Shown here piece after piece: positions 1-12,132 of a stretch of 64,000 nucleotides of DNA. The notes under the pieces are model-generated. The model was given only the letters and a program-made list of their open reading frames with translations. It ran no database searches and was not told where the DNA came from. Location of the stretch: the NCBI GenBank assembly GCA_022575985.1, contig JAKSXM010000177.1:434001-498000 (forward strand), read 5' to 3'. Positions within the stretch are counted from its first letter, which is position 1. The number at the start of each line of letters is the position of its first letter. The translations under genes and the position numbers were made by a program. The DNA comes from Anagrus nilaparvatae (taxonomy: Eukaryota > Arthropoda > Insecta > Hymenoptera > Mymaridae).

Positions 1-1064
1 TGCGATGATTTCTATATTTTTTTATATTGAGAACGTGTTTAAAAGAGTACCTAAATAATACTCTTTCGAGGGTGGACGGGCTATCGATTTGTCACGTTTA
101 TGTAACGATGATATAAGGTGATTTAATTATTTTTTGAATATCAGAACAACATTGTAACGTTGCTTAAAATTATTAGAAATTTATATGATTTTAGCTAAAA
201 TTTATTATTTTTAAAATTTTGTGTCGATTAAGACACAGTGGTAAAATGCTTCAATCAATACTATTTCGGATCAACTTTTTAACACTCGCATTCAGCTCCG
301 CGCTGATGTATATTATTCAGATTTAAAATATTTCCTAAGGACTATAATGATAGATTTTCGTAGTAGTTATAAGGACTATTTTGGGTTTTTTTTTATAAAT
401 ATGCGCTGGTTTTATTCATTTTTACGTTTATATTTTTGACTGTAAAAGTATTTATTTAGTGTTTTTACTGACTTTGCTTTCGAAGCGTTTCGAAGTCTAA
501 AATAATACGAAAGTATTAGATTCCATCTATGAAAGAATAGAGAAAGAATACGCTAACATACTATTGAAAAATTTAGACCAGAATTTTTACTTGTTAAAAT
601 ATCTGAGGAGTATTTATTCAATCTTCGTAACGGAGGATATATGTTTTTTTAAGCACCGAAAACACAGTATATCTGACGTAAATACATCTGATACAGAGCA
701 AATTCCGATATGTTTAAATATGCTTTTATTAACTTTACGGCGCTTGCATTTTAATATCATTATAATATTCTTTCGGACATGAAAAGGAGTTTTATTCGGA
801 GTACACTCGAACGGGAGTATTTAAAGAGTATTTTTTCATCTCCGTTTTTAAAAAAATCTCCGTAGACCTTCGTAAATTCTCACCCGGGAATTAGGCCTAT
901 CTGAAGAGATTCCCATACGTTTCATCGTAAGTCAGCCAGGGTCGTGGTTTTCAGAGGTTTGGCCTTTTTTACACCTAGGCCCCGACTATTATCAGTGCTG
1001 GTAAATTCAGAGAGCACCAGCGTTGATTTGGAATTATTAATAATTTTTTATTTTTTTCACTCTT
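1..1064. other. Non-coding A+T-rich stretch with one GC-richer patch
   Basis: No supported gene is visible. Most of the stretch is A+T-rich with poly-T runs. A patch at about 880-1035 is richer in G+C and stays open for some 40 codons on the plus strand (through WFSEVW and HLGPDYYQCW). It may be a decayed repeat or exon. I do not recognise it. Confidence 0.5.
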
Positions 1065-1992
1065 TCAAAAAAAAAAATAGGTTCCCGTATAGATAGAGGC
1101 TTTTAAATTACATGTCTATATTAAATTTCATGCTCTTACCTAATCTGAAGTAAGATTTTACTTACAACCCTTTTAAATGCCCCAAAAATAGAGATAAGGG
1201 GGGCAAAAGAGGGGCTAAAATAAAAATGACGGAAAAATCAATATAAAAAAAAAAAAATGATACCAAAAAACATTTAAATTTACTTATTTGTGCAAAAAAC
1301 TTACATTTTTACTTACTTACATTTTTTAGGTTTATGGGATATTTAATTGGATTTTAACCCTGATATTGCAACTAGGGGTAGTTTTTCCCAAAAACATCAA
1401 ATATTGTTTTTTTAGTTCCAAATCGGTTCTAATAGGTAAATTTTACTAATAATTCCATTTTTTGAATTTGTTTTGAGCTAAAATGCTTCTGTGCTCTTAA
1501 AAATTACCCTTAAAAGGTAAATATAAGAATAGTAAATTCTATAGGTTCCATTTAGCCCTGATAAGCCCTATTTTTACGCTCACAGAAGCGTTTTAGCTCA
1601 AAACAAATTCAAAAAATGGAATCAGGAGTAAAATTTACCTATTAGAACCGATTTGGAACTAAAAAAACAATATTTGAAATTTTTGGGAAAAACTACCCCC
1701 AGTTGCAATATAAGAGTTGAAATTCAATTAAATATCTCATAAATCTATAAAATGTAAGCTTTTTGCACAAATAAGTAAATTTAAATGTTTTTTGGTATCA
1801 TTTTTTTTTTTTATATTGATTTTTCCGTCATTTTTATTTTAGCCCCTTTTTCACCCCCCTTATCCCTATTTTTGGAGAATTTAAAAGCGTGGTAAGTAAA
1901 ATCTGACTTCAGATTCAGTAAGAGCATGAAATTTTACGATAGACATGTAATTTAAAAGCCTCTATCTATACGGGAACCTATTTTTTTTTTGA
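1065..1992. repeat. Large imperfect palindrome of about 0.93 kb
   Basis: The left arm, with ATAGGTTCCCGTATAGATAG near 1077, returns as its reverse complement ending at CTATACGGGAACCTAT near 1965-1981. The match continues inward through the GGGGCAAAAGAGGGGC and GGTTCTAATAGG segments to a centre near 1528. The two arms are almost the full half length, so a single strand could fold into one long hairpin. This is the form of a fold-back or large MITE-type element. No convincing target-site duplication is visible, so its superfamily stays open. No coding frame lies inside. Confidence 0.8.
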
Positions 1993-2261
1993 CTTTCCGT
2001 TTACGTCCGCTTGGGCGTAAATGGGTTAATTGAATTAATTGTAAAAAATTAAAAATTCTGCAAAATATTAATATTTACTGTTAATATATTTGTAAATTTA
2101 ATTACATCTTTTTAATATTTTAAAATGTAAAGCATCATTTAAAAGCCTCACATAAATGAAATAAAGAATAAAATAGTCTTTGGCCCCGATACTTTATAGC
2201 ACTTTTTTCTTTTCTATTAAAAAATTATGTTATATTCTTTTTTGTAAAGCGTTATACTCCA

Positions 2262-2575
2262 CTCAATATGCGGGTTTTGTTGATATACTAGCCCTCACCA
2301 GGTTTGGTCTAGAATAGGTTTTTTGGGTCGTTGATCACGATTATTGAGGTAATTTCTATAGAAGATAAGGCTTTACTCCTAAATCAGCAATAACTAACCC
2401 CGAAGAAAGGTATTTTCGCTATATTCATTACTCTAGATGATTTAAGGGTGAATCTCAAGTTTATTTAATATAGGGCTCCTAAATTCGTAATCAGCGACCC
2501 AAGAAACCTATATATATTAGAACAAATCTGGTGAGAGCTAGTAACTATTCCCCCCCTCGCCCCACTGTAATTGAG
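2262..2575. repeat. Palindromic element of about 310 bp, first copy of a composite family
   Basis: CCACTCAAT at the left pairs with ATTGAGTG at the right. The segments around GTCGTTGATCACGA and TAATCAGCGACCC are inverted counterparts. The same arm sequence occurs in the element at 53300-54479 (GTCGCTGATCACGAATTTT), so this is a dispersed family. As at the other locus, a G-rich minisatellite that begins CATGGAACATGTTTA follows directly. It is non-coding. Confidence 0.7.
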
Positions 2576-2586
2576 TGTTACGACTA

Positions 2587-2785
2587 TTAACATGGAACAT
2601 GTTTATAGGGAGGGGGGTACCTCAGAACTTGAAAATTAAGGGGGGGGGGTCAAATTTGTCCGGTTTAAGGGGGGGGGGTCGAATGAGACTTAAAATAATT
2701 TCAATTTAGGGACTTTGAAAAATCTGGGCTTAGGGACTTGGAATAATTCGGTTTTAGGGACTTTGAATAATTTTGTTTTTTAAAA
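2587..2785 (+). repeat. G-rich minisatellite block (TTTAGGGACTTNGAATAATT units)
   Basis: The block begins CATGGAACATGTTTATAGGG and has two long G runs near 2640 and 2669. About four diverged units of 23-26 bp follow, built on TTTAGGGACTTNGAATAATT. The same block recurs at 3640-3815, 59345-59560 and, inverted, at 53580-53800 and 58870-59015. The G runs could form quadruplex structures (inference). Confidence 0.75.
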
Positions 2786-3639
2786 AAATTCATCTATCAT
2801 GAAGTTATTTTTTTCACTTTATTATAAAGAACTAAGAACCGAAAATTCCAATTTTTTTCACTTCCTTTTGTAATTTACTTTAGTTGCTTTTAATATGAAT
2901 CACTCGACATATCCTTATCATATTTTGCTAGTTGTAAATTGTTGTTTTGTCTTTTTCTTTTTGGCATGCTTGAATTTTCTGTATACAAATTTTTTATTTT
3001 TTAAGGAATCTTTTAATAAAAAATATATTAATAGTTACCGTAATTATAAATTATAAAATAATTATTTTTATTTTATATTTTATTTTACTCATTAATATAT
3101 TTTAATCTTCACTCAGACTTCTCATTATTTATAATGACTTACTAGTTATCCATTTCTATTCTACAGAAAACAGGGTGCGTCTCGTCAGTGTAACTGAAAA
3201 AATTGTACATAGTTCCATTTAGATTATGTCTTTTATTTATATAATTAAACTCATCAAATTGATTTCATTAATTGGAAAGTAAAATAGTATTTGTACTGTT
3301 TTCTCATCATTATATAAAGTTGATATTAATTTTCAATTCTGCCCTCAAGATTTTGACAAATTTTTCAGGGATGGTAGGGTGAATATAGATGGGCTTCTTA
3401 TCTTCTTACTTCTTATGTTTTTTAGCGCGCTAAAATTTGAATTTAATTTCTTTTTTTGCAAAAATTCCATCATAAAATTAAAATATATTATACAGCTGTT
3501 TAGGATTTGAACTAACTGGTTATAAATTTTATTAGATTAAACTTTTTGGCTGCTACTGATTTTTAAGGATGAATTTTAAAAAAGAATAAATTGGTTATTT
3601 TTTTCACATCTAAAAATAAAAGAACAGTTAAATCAAACG

Positions 3640-3815
3640 TATCAGTAAGGGCAAACTATGACCAATGTACCCTGGAAATTTGAAAATCAAAGGTGCTTAA
3701 ATTTGTCCAATTTCAGGGGCGGAGGGGGTCAAATTGGACTTAAAATAATTTTAATTTAATGATTTAGAGACTTTGGTGTGAATAATCTGGGTTCAGGAAC
3801 TTATAATATTTTTAA
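3640..3815 (+). repeat. Diverged minisatellite copy
   Basis: This repeats the order of the block at 2587-2785: ATGTACCCTGGAAATTTGA, then TTTGTCCAATTTCAGG, a G-rich stretch with GGGGTCAAATTGGACTT, and degraded TTTAGAGACTTTG units. The G runs are shorter than at 2640, which suggests an older copy. Confidence 0.6.
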
Positions 3816-6800
3816 TTTATTTATTTAAATTACATTCAATTAATAATATAATAAAGCATTACCTAAGAAAGAAAATTTATTTTAACTTATCGATGTAAAC
3901 CAAGTTTTCTGCTTTTATCTCTTAAGTAACTTAACCCATTGGTGTAAACTCTACCATTTTTTCTTACTTATAAGACATGTTTTTAATTTCCAAAATTGTA
4001 CATACGCACTTACGTATATATGTATATATTAATACATATATATATTTGTGTTTATATATATAAATAATTACCTCGATACAAAGAAAGTTTCTTAAAGTTT
4101 ACGTAAAACTTTATATATGTGCTATTTGATATAAATGTTTGAACTTTAGTTTTGAGTGTACACCAGCATGTGCCACACCTGTTACAAACTTGTTCCTTAA
4201 TCTATACGTTATATATATAAATATAAATATATATATTTGAGTTTATGTATAAATATGTATATATATGTGCATGAATTTATGCATATATACATGTATATAG
4301 ATACGTGTGTGTGGATTTAAATGTCAATAATTTAACCCGCATATAATAATTTACTATTTGAGAAAAAATAAAAGTTATGAGTTAAAAAACGAATTTTTTT
4401 TTAAAACGTATAACACATATCTTAGCTATATTTATCTTTAATATAATAATGGCTTTGATAATATACATATATATGTAAAATATGCATGTATATATATATT
4501 ATTGATTTTTCAAAGAAATTTAATTTATTATTTCTATTTTTGTAAAATCTGTATTCATATAAATATATCTCAACGTAAAATTTTCAGAACCATTTAAACT
4601 GATTTCATAAACCGAAAAATTTTATTATCTTGTATGTTCGTAAAATTTCATTTTTTTCGAAGACAGTAACGTAAATATCAGCTGTTAGCTGTTATTTTAA
4701 AAAAATTAAGAAAATTACTAGATAAAATTATGCATTCTATTTGCCAAAAAATAAGGCTCCTAAATTTTCAGCTCATTAGCACTTTCTAAATATTGTAATT
4801 TAAGATATAAGAATTACAGTGCTTCTAAAGAACCAAAAATTGACAAAATTTGGATCCATTAAAAAACCCATGTAATTATATAGTTGATGTACATTTTTAT
4901 TTATAATTAAAATTTTATTTTTTTGTCCAGGTTTCATCCATTAATTCAGCATTGAAACAATATTTAAAACACCAGCCAGACTCATATACATGTACATTCT
5001 ATAAATTAATTTGCACCAATTCAAAATATATCTTATAAGTTAAGGGTTCAATCATTTGAAAAATCTTTTGAACTGAAAGTAGCCCTTTTCATATTGAGTT
5101 ATCAGTTTATCTAGTGTATTAATTACACCTTTTATTAGTATTATTATTTAGTTCATGTTTTTATAAGCCCTTTGTGAAAATATATCGCAGTAGATATTTC
5201 TATTAAAACCTTCGATAATCGATTATATGTTTTTGCGAACAAAATATTGGAAAAATTGTGCTAAATAATTTTTTTTTTTTATAAATAACTTATTACAAAA
5301 AATTATTGTTCATAATTGTTGGATTATATTTTAAACGTTACAAGTAGGAGAGCCCTTTTTGCATTGGAATTGTATTATAGTAAATAATACTATTTATAAG
5401 CTTACAGCAGAAGCTGTCTAAAGATAAGATGTTAGAGCTAATTTATGGCGAATATTGGAGATTGTATCAAATAAATGTTAAAAACTTTTTATTCTGTTTG
5501 ATATTTCTAAATTGAAAAAATAGATGTTTCTTTCACATATTAATCATTAGAAAATTAGAAAAAAAATTTTAAATTTACTGACCATAAAGTATACGGTTGA
5601 GAAAATAGAAGAAACGTGTTTAATTAATTTAGATAGTAATTTAATACCGAGTTATTGAAAATTCGAAGAATGCATATAGATTTCGTAAAATACTTAACTT
5701 ATTACATTCAAAAAGGCTTTTAAAAGAATTAAGCAGATTTTCAGTTTTCAGGAATCATCGAAGCAGTAATTTGGTCAATTAAAATGCAAAAGCCCCTTAA
5801 AATTCACAGATGAATAAAATGTGTATAGAATATCAGAAATGTAAATAGAATATCAGAAATATTATAAATGTATAGAATATTCTAGGTAAATCTTAGGATT
5901 ACATTTCTTCTCACTACATAGAACTAGATTCGCAATTGTAATTTAACTAATTCACGCTCACTAAATAAACAACAAACATATACTACATAAATAAAAAAGA
6001 AACTATTCCAAAAAAGTATATATATACATATATATTTCTAGAATCAATTATACAAAAAGTATTTAAAAATTTTATACATACAGACCAATGAACCATAAAT
6101 TTAAAAAAAAAAAATGGACGATTGATTACCATTGAGTAAATTTTCATACAACGATTGCATTTGAATAGTTACGAAGAGACGAAAATGAAAATTAAAATCG
6201 AAATGATAGCATTAAATTATTCCATACATAAATATGCATATATATGTAGATGTATACACGTATTGTTAAAAGATTAATCGATTCCCCAAATAATTGGCTT
6301 TGCTTGTGCTCATCGATTCTTCTCGTTACGTTTGGTAATAAAGCCCGAAAAATTACATAAAAACAAGCTCTTATTTACGATAGATGTATTATAGACAATG
6401 TTTATTATCCTATATATATCATTTTCTTTTATTCCAGTAACTTTTTATAAATACAATGTTTTTATTTGCTAAATAAATTATTTAATGATGCTCTATCAGC
6501 TAATTCATTTGTTTTTTTTTTTTTTTTTTATAAATACATGAAATTTAGATATTAAATAGTAATAAGAATATTTGATAAATTTATAGCTAATAATACTATA
6601 CTTTGTATCAATTTGATTCGGATTATGTTGCTAATAATAGAGAAACTCCTGGGGAAGTTAATATTGATAATTTAGATAACCACACTTGATTTTATTGCTC
6701 AATTATTTTTGTATTAAAATACAATCAATTTTAGGATAATTTTAACTCGTACAATAATTTTCTTCGTGAATTAAACGAGTCATAAATTATGTAACTTAAA

Positions 6801-8418
6801 TATATTTTTAAATTTCTATCAAAAAATAGTTCATTTAATACTTTTGTAAATTAAATACTGTTTCTTATTCAATTTTCAAGTAAATTTTAGTCTAAAAGTA
6901 CTAGTTTATCCAAACATCCCGAACTTAGATACGTGATAGCAAACAAACTATCTTTTACAATAAATTGAAAGATTTGTCAACGAGTGAATAAGTTTAATTT
7001 TAATGATTCGTCAAAACGAAGAAAGTATTATCATTAATTATGAACAGCTTGTTTTCCTCTTTGATTAAGTATAGTTGTTGGTAAACCATTAAAGTACTAT
7101 AGGGACAAAGAAAAGCCCATGTTTGATAATTACTTGAGTAAAATGAGATAAAGGATTGAAGAACTTTGAGAGAAATCGATTAATATAAGGAGTTGTCATT
7201 AATTAACTTAGTTAAGATGGTTTAAAGCTACTTAAACTCTAAAATTAGTTTTAAATTGATCTATTTTATCAAGAAGTTGTATAAATAATTTTTTTTTTTT
7301 TAAATTATAATATAATAAAAATAAAATTTAAATTCCTTTCAAGCAAATTGATATCATAGTATATATTTATTTGTCTTTTATATCTTTTTGGCTCTAAGAG
7401 CTGTAAAGTAAAAGCAATTTTCTAATAGAGTTGAATCTTTTGGCGCCAGTCTCAATTTGACATTATACGCATAAAGAATGTTCTGTTAAATTTTTTTTAT
7501 TTATGTTTTATATGTATAAACATATATTTCTGTAAAAAAAATCAAAAAAAAAAAAAATTTTTAGCGTTAAAATGAATAAGCTTTTTAAAAAGTAATATAA
7601 AATAAAAATAACATAAGACTTAATAAAGTTAAAGTATAGTTGTATATATTATTGCTATATATTTCATTCAAGAGTAAAAAAGAAGTAAGAAAGAGAAGAT
7701 GAATTGGTATTAAAAAATTTATCCTAGATATAGTAAATATAAAAGGATAAAAAGAAGAAATTGTGGTTGAAATGAGTTTAAAAAAAAGATGGAAAAACTT
7801 TATATATAAATAAAGATGATAGTAAAGGACAAAATGCGTACAAAGATCAAAATATATGAGGTATAAATATATAAAAAAAAGGAACAAAAGAAAAAAAAAG
7901 AAGGAAAGCTAATTAACCTCTTTTCTACAAGACCGACATTCATTGAAAATAAAAAAAGGTATATTCTTGTTAAATTTCTAGTTAATGAGGATAACCTAAT
8001 GTTTAACGTGTAAGCATTTTAATTCAAGAAAATTTTACACCCAGTATTATAAAATTTTATAGTATATATATATATATATAGACAATATAATACATTCGTC
8101 AACCAAAAGTAGATATGAAATCAGCAATATAATTTTATATCTTTCTTTCTCTTTCATTTAATAATAAAATGAATTAATTTCTTCTTCTTAATTTTAACTT
8201 TCTTTTATAATAACAATTTCGGCGCAACAATTTTCAGAGCTTATTTCTCTCAAGTTATATACTATATTTCGTGCAATTAATTACTTCCATGTATATAATA
8301 TAAAAAAAGATAGTTATTAAGTTTTCCATGGATGAAAATTATTTTTCAAATAAGAAAATTTAAAAGAAATTTATGTTAATAATAAAAGAAAATTTTTCGG
8401 ATGGTAAAAAACATTTTA

Positions 8419-8446
8419 TTATATATATATATATATATATATATGT
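8419..8446. repeat. (TA)n microsatellite
   Basis: An uninterrupted TA dinucleotide run. Similar shorter runs lie near 8063, 11190, 32834, 40930 and 63786. Confidence 0.9.
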
Positions 8447-8800
8447 ATACATTTTAATATTTCTCATAGATTTAATACACATTTTGCAATATATTTTCAT
8501 GATATGCTTTTCTAAAATATCTATGAACATAAATCGTTATAATGTAAGAGTATAATAGACGTCTGTATATATACTATAAGCTCAACAAGACTAAAATAAA
8601 AGATGTATTGTAGTTAGTATAGTAAACGACGATAGAAAATTATTATATATATGGGTTTTTAGGTAATTTTGATATATTATAATATTTTTTTTATAAAGAA
8701 GATGATATTTATTTGTCTAAAATAGGTTTTATCTTATTTTTTTAAATAAATAAGCCAGTGCAAATTGTGTTGTTTAAAAAATTTTGTTTTGATACTCTCT

Positions 8801-9094
8801 AAAGTGAAAAGTGCGAATTTGTGGTAAAATTCACATTATCGCACTTTCAAAGTAGTGATTTTCTTTTTCACACCTTCGAAGCAGTAAATTAGAAATCCAC
8901 ACTTTGAAAGGTGTGAATTTAACGTTTACGCCAGGTTTGTACTGCGTGTTTCTAAATTCACACTTTTAAAGCAGTGAATTCAAAAAGACACTAGATTAGA
9001 ATATAAATTCCTACTTTCAAAAGTGTGAATTTTATGCTCGCACCTTGCGGTAATAGAAACTTAATAAATTCACACCTATAAAAGTGTGATTTGG
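8801..9094. repeat. Cluster of 28-bp palindromes with TTCACACCT-type half sites
   Basis: Six to seven imperfect palindromes of the form AAATTCACACTTT-NN-AAAGTGTGAATTT lie at about 8826-8860, 8863-8890, 8893-8920, 8954-8981, 9005-9033 and 9066-9092, with an orphan half at 8801-8820. Spacers between them are unequal and unrelated. Exact TTCACACCT half sites occur at 8867-8875 and 9069-9077, and AGGTGTGAA at 8909-8917. That is the core of the T-box (Brachyury family) recognition sequence, although the T-box palindrome has no gap between halves and these do. It could be a homotypic enhancer cluster or a degenerate palindromic repeat family. No gene is adjacent. Confidence 0.65.
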
Positions 9095-9567
9095 TAACTA
9101 CAGCAATTAAGGCACGTTTAAAATTTAAAATTTATAATAGTTCTAATAGTAAAATGTTACTACTCAGTTTGAAAAGGGTTCATATATCAATTTTAATACT
9201 ATTAAAAAAAGTTTATTGAATTAAAAAATCTACAATATAATTAACAGATATTCTAATAAATATATTTTTTCTTTCTGTTATAAGTATCATGGAGTATATT
9301 TAGCATAAAAATTGAATATATAATTTTCTACGACACATTATTTGGACATTCTATTTCTTTATCAAAATAATAATACTTTATTTTTTCTTTAAATAAATAT
9401 AAATCAGACGTTATTTCACTCAGATAAATTTTAGACTTTTTGAATCCAATAACTGGTTAATATATAATTAGCATAAATTACTTTTTAATAGATTTATTTT
9501 TTTAGTTTTTTGGAATTTCAAATTTAACAAACATGTTTTTTCTTATGTAAGCCCGATAACCGTGATA

Positions 9568-9807
9568 TTAAATAGTGATAAATTTTGACAATAAGTCTGT
9601 TATAGTAGTATTCTTGATAATCAGCAAAAGGGCTACCAAATCAAGTAAAAATACAGTTACAAGTAGAAAAATGATGTTACAATACTTAACAAAAGGAATG
9701 TAATTTGGAAAGAGAAATAATAAATGTAGCGTTCTTTGTAGATTAATATTCCCGATGATTATGGCGAAGTAGTACATCTCATCAAATGCACGCTCGTAGA
9801 AGTGCAA
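9568..9807 (-). CDS. Possible membrane-protein exon or fragment, unrecognised
   Basis: This is an open frame of 79 codons with no ATG at its upstream end (TTG there). Its composition is less A+T-biased than its surroundings near the start (YYFAII, NINLQRTLHLLF). Residues about 41-65 form a strongly hydrophobic segment (IIFLLVTVFLLDLVALLLII), followed by a polar NTTITD and a stop. The pattern could come from the N-terminal part of an insect seven-helix chemoreceptor, but no family-defining motif is present and no neighbouring exon was found. It may be a pseudogene or chance. Confidence 0.2.
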   Translation of the reverse strand: MHFYERAFDEMYYFAIIIGNINLQRTLHLLFLFPNYIPFVKYCNIIFLLVTVFLLDLVALLLIIKNTTITDLLSKFITI

Positions 9808-9906
9808 ATAGTGCGCAAATTATAAAATTTTTTAAATCAAGAACCAGAATATTTATTAAAAGTAGCCAGCTAAGTAGCACGCTATTATAATTTCTGTATA
9901 TTTGCT

Positions 9907-9962
9907 TTCGAAAGTTAAGCAAAGTTGAGCGCGATTAATATCTGGATGGGTGACTTTCAGGA
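9907..9962 (+). pseudogene. 5S rRNA-like fragment (3' half, degenerate)
   Basis: The stretch AAGTTAAGCAAAGTTGAGCG, then CGATTAATATCTGGATGGGT and GAC, follows the internal region of animal 5S rRNA genes in order: the AAGCA element, the GCGGTTAGTACTTGGATGGG part and GTGAC. The 5' third and the 3' terminal stem of a real 5S gene are missing, and several stem positions have changed, so it is not a functional gene. It is either a 5S pseudogene or the head of a 5S-derived SINE. No clear SINE tail or flanking duplication was seen. Confidence 0.7.
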
Positions 9963-10030
9963 TTTACATGCTGAATATATACAAACTATTTTTTTAGCAT
10001 AGTATTCAAAACAAAAATCTGAAACTGTAA

Positions 10031-10316
10031 ATAAAGCATCCGAGCTGTTCACGTCATAGGTTTTCTGCATTATCCTTCTGTCGCGGAATCCAACAGCTTT
10101 CAATTGTTTCTTCCAAAACCGATATAGTAGTATCAAACATGAAAGGCAATGATAAAATTCCGAGACAATATGTGGTTGATGTTACTAACTATAGCAGGTA
10201 ATCTAAGAAACTTTCATTTGCTGATAGATTATTCTCAAAATGTCGATAATTTACAAAAATACTCTACAATGAGGCAAAAGACGTGTAAAATAGCTGCATT
10301 GATTACACAGACTTAA
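10031..10316. other. Coding-like island, unrecognised
   Basis: G+C is clearly higher than in the flanks. On the plus strand, 10149-10316 is a 55-codon ATG frame (MWLMLLTIAGNLRNF, then DYSQNVDNLQKYS). A second plus frame is open from 10031 and ends at an AG|GTAATC donor-like site near 10197. The minus strand also has an open run containing FDTTISVLEETIESCW. Since all three look protein-like, strand and function cannot be assigned. It may be a decayed transposon frame. Confidence 0.2.
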
Positions 10317-10329
10317 GCCGCTCAAATAT

Positions 10330-12132
10330 AGAATAATATCTAAAACATTATGGAATAGACTTGTTATTTTATTAAATCCTTATTTTTTGGTATTTGCGAA
10401 CTTCAAAATTTGAATTTTTTTAAGTGATGACCATGAACTAGATTTAAACGTGAGGCGCACACACATTCATACTTACATATTTACATATATACAAACACAT
10501 GTAACACAACATTACCACCCACCCATTTTTCTTTAAATATATGACTAAAATATGCTTTAGTTATTAATTCTATATTTTAATTTTTTGGACTTTTGAGTAA
10601 AGTATTGGCTTTTTAAAATATAAAATTTTAGGTATTATCTAAATAATTGGATAAAAATATACATGAAATATTCGTAATTTTTGCTATGTAATAATGCAAT
10701 TATATTTAGAGAAACTCTTCTTAAACTGATGCTTTGACCTTGCCAGCACATAATAAATTTTTTAAAGAAATGAATGGAACATTTTAAAATGAGTTTTTGA
10801 AAAAAGTCTTTATTTATCCTCCGCACTTTGCTTGTTTAAAGTTATGACGAAATAATTTGTTGGAAATTTGTAATTTTCATGGCTTTGTTAAACTACAATA
10901 AACCTATGCAAGTTTACAGAAATTTAATTCTAGTGTGTTATGTATTTAAAAATCTTCTTTATCTTCTTATTTATAACAAGCACTAATTAATGATTTCAAT
11001 GAATAAAATTTTTTTTTTGTTCACCAAAACAGAACTTAATAATATTGAAATTATTATAATAACAATAAGATGAATTAAATTTTCTTTAACAAAAACACAT
11101 CATTACTATTCCAATACAAAATGAAACAACGCAAACGAATAATAGAATTTCAAGATCTAAAACTTAGATAACACATGTGAATATGCTATATATATATATA
11201 TATGTGACAATTATAAATTCAACAATAAAGTGAATATATTTAATAATAGAAAGTTCATATCTTTCAACTAATACAGCTTTTATTATACAAGGGAATAATA
11301 ATATTCTATAATATTTGGGTATGTTTATATGATATGTCACAATAATAATATTCTCTAACTACATTTATATAGGTATATAGTCTTTAAGTATAAACTTATA
11401 CGTATTTGTGGCTTATTATATAAATGCTTTTGGTCTCCATATATGTATACAGTATTTAGATATATATGTGAATATATCAATAGTTTTGAGGCTTGATTGG
11501 AATTCAATTATGAGTTACTATTATTATTCACAATTGGAATGCTTGAATGGTCATTTCAACTGTTATACCTTTATATAAAGGTATTTTGTTAAAATAGATG
11601 CAGTCTAAATACATATATACAAGTAATAAATTCATTTCAATTTCAAATTAATAATTAATTAAAAGATTTTTATAACAATATATCACGTTTTTTTCATGAA
11701 TTTTATTAAAGCAATTATAATATACTGAGTTTATTAAGAATTCAATCATCACTTTGATAAAAGTAAAGTAATAATTAATAGAATTTTCATTAAATAGTTT
11801 CAAACATATTATATTAAATCTTTTGAAGTTGAAATTTCTTTATCAATAAATTTTTTATATTCATTAAATACTCATAACAATCAGTTTTAATTAAATAAAA
11901 TTTGTTTTTCCATAAATAATTCTATACTTTGAGTAAAAAACTCACTTTGAAAGATAGAGTTTTAGTAAAACGCATAAGCTTAATCTTGCTTATGCAGTTT
12001 AATCGAGCTTAGATAATTTTAATACTTTGTAATATTTAATTTAATTTCATTTTCTGTAAATATATATATAGGTACGTAAGAACAGACCGCAGGCTAATTC
12101 CTTCTCCATGAAATTACAGATATATTAACATA
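10330..12132. other. A+T-rich non-coding stretch
   Basis: No gene is supported. It contains short (TA)n tracts near 11190 and 11460 and poly-A and poly-T runs. The frame at 10635-10826 on the minus strand has no recognisable domain. Confidence 0.6.

Larger units (their letters stand above)
2790..8800. other. A+T-rich non-coding stretch
   Basis: I see no gene in this 6 kb apart from a diverged minisatellite copy at 3640-3815. It holds alternating TA/TG-rich tracts (notably 4000-4500), poly-A and poly-T runs and many short hairpins. Open reading frames here are short, Phe/Ile/Leu/Tyr-rich products of low complexity. Confidence 0.6.

Noticed and set aside
8801..9094. CRISPR-like array
   Set aside because: Units are imperfect palindromes with spacers of irregular length, the genome is eukaryotic and no cas genes are present.
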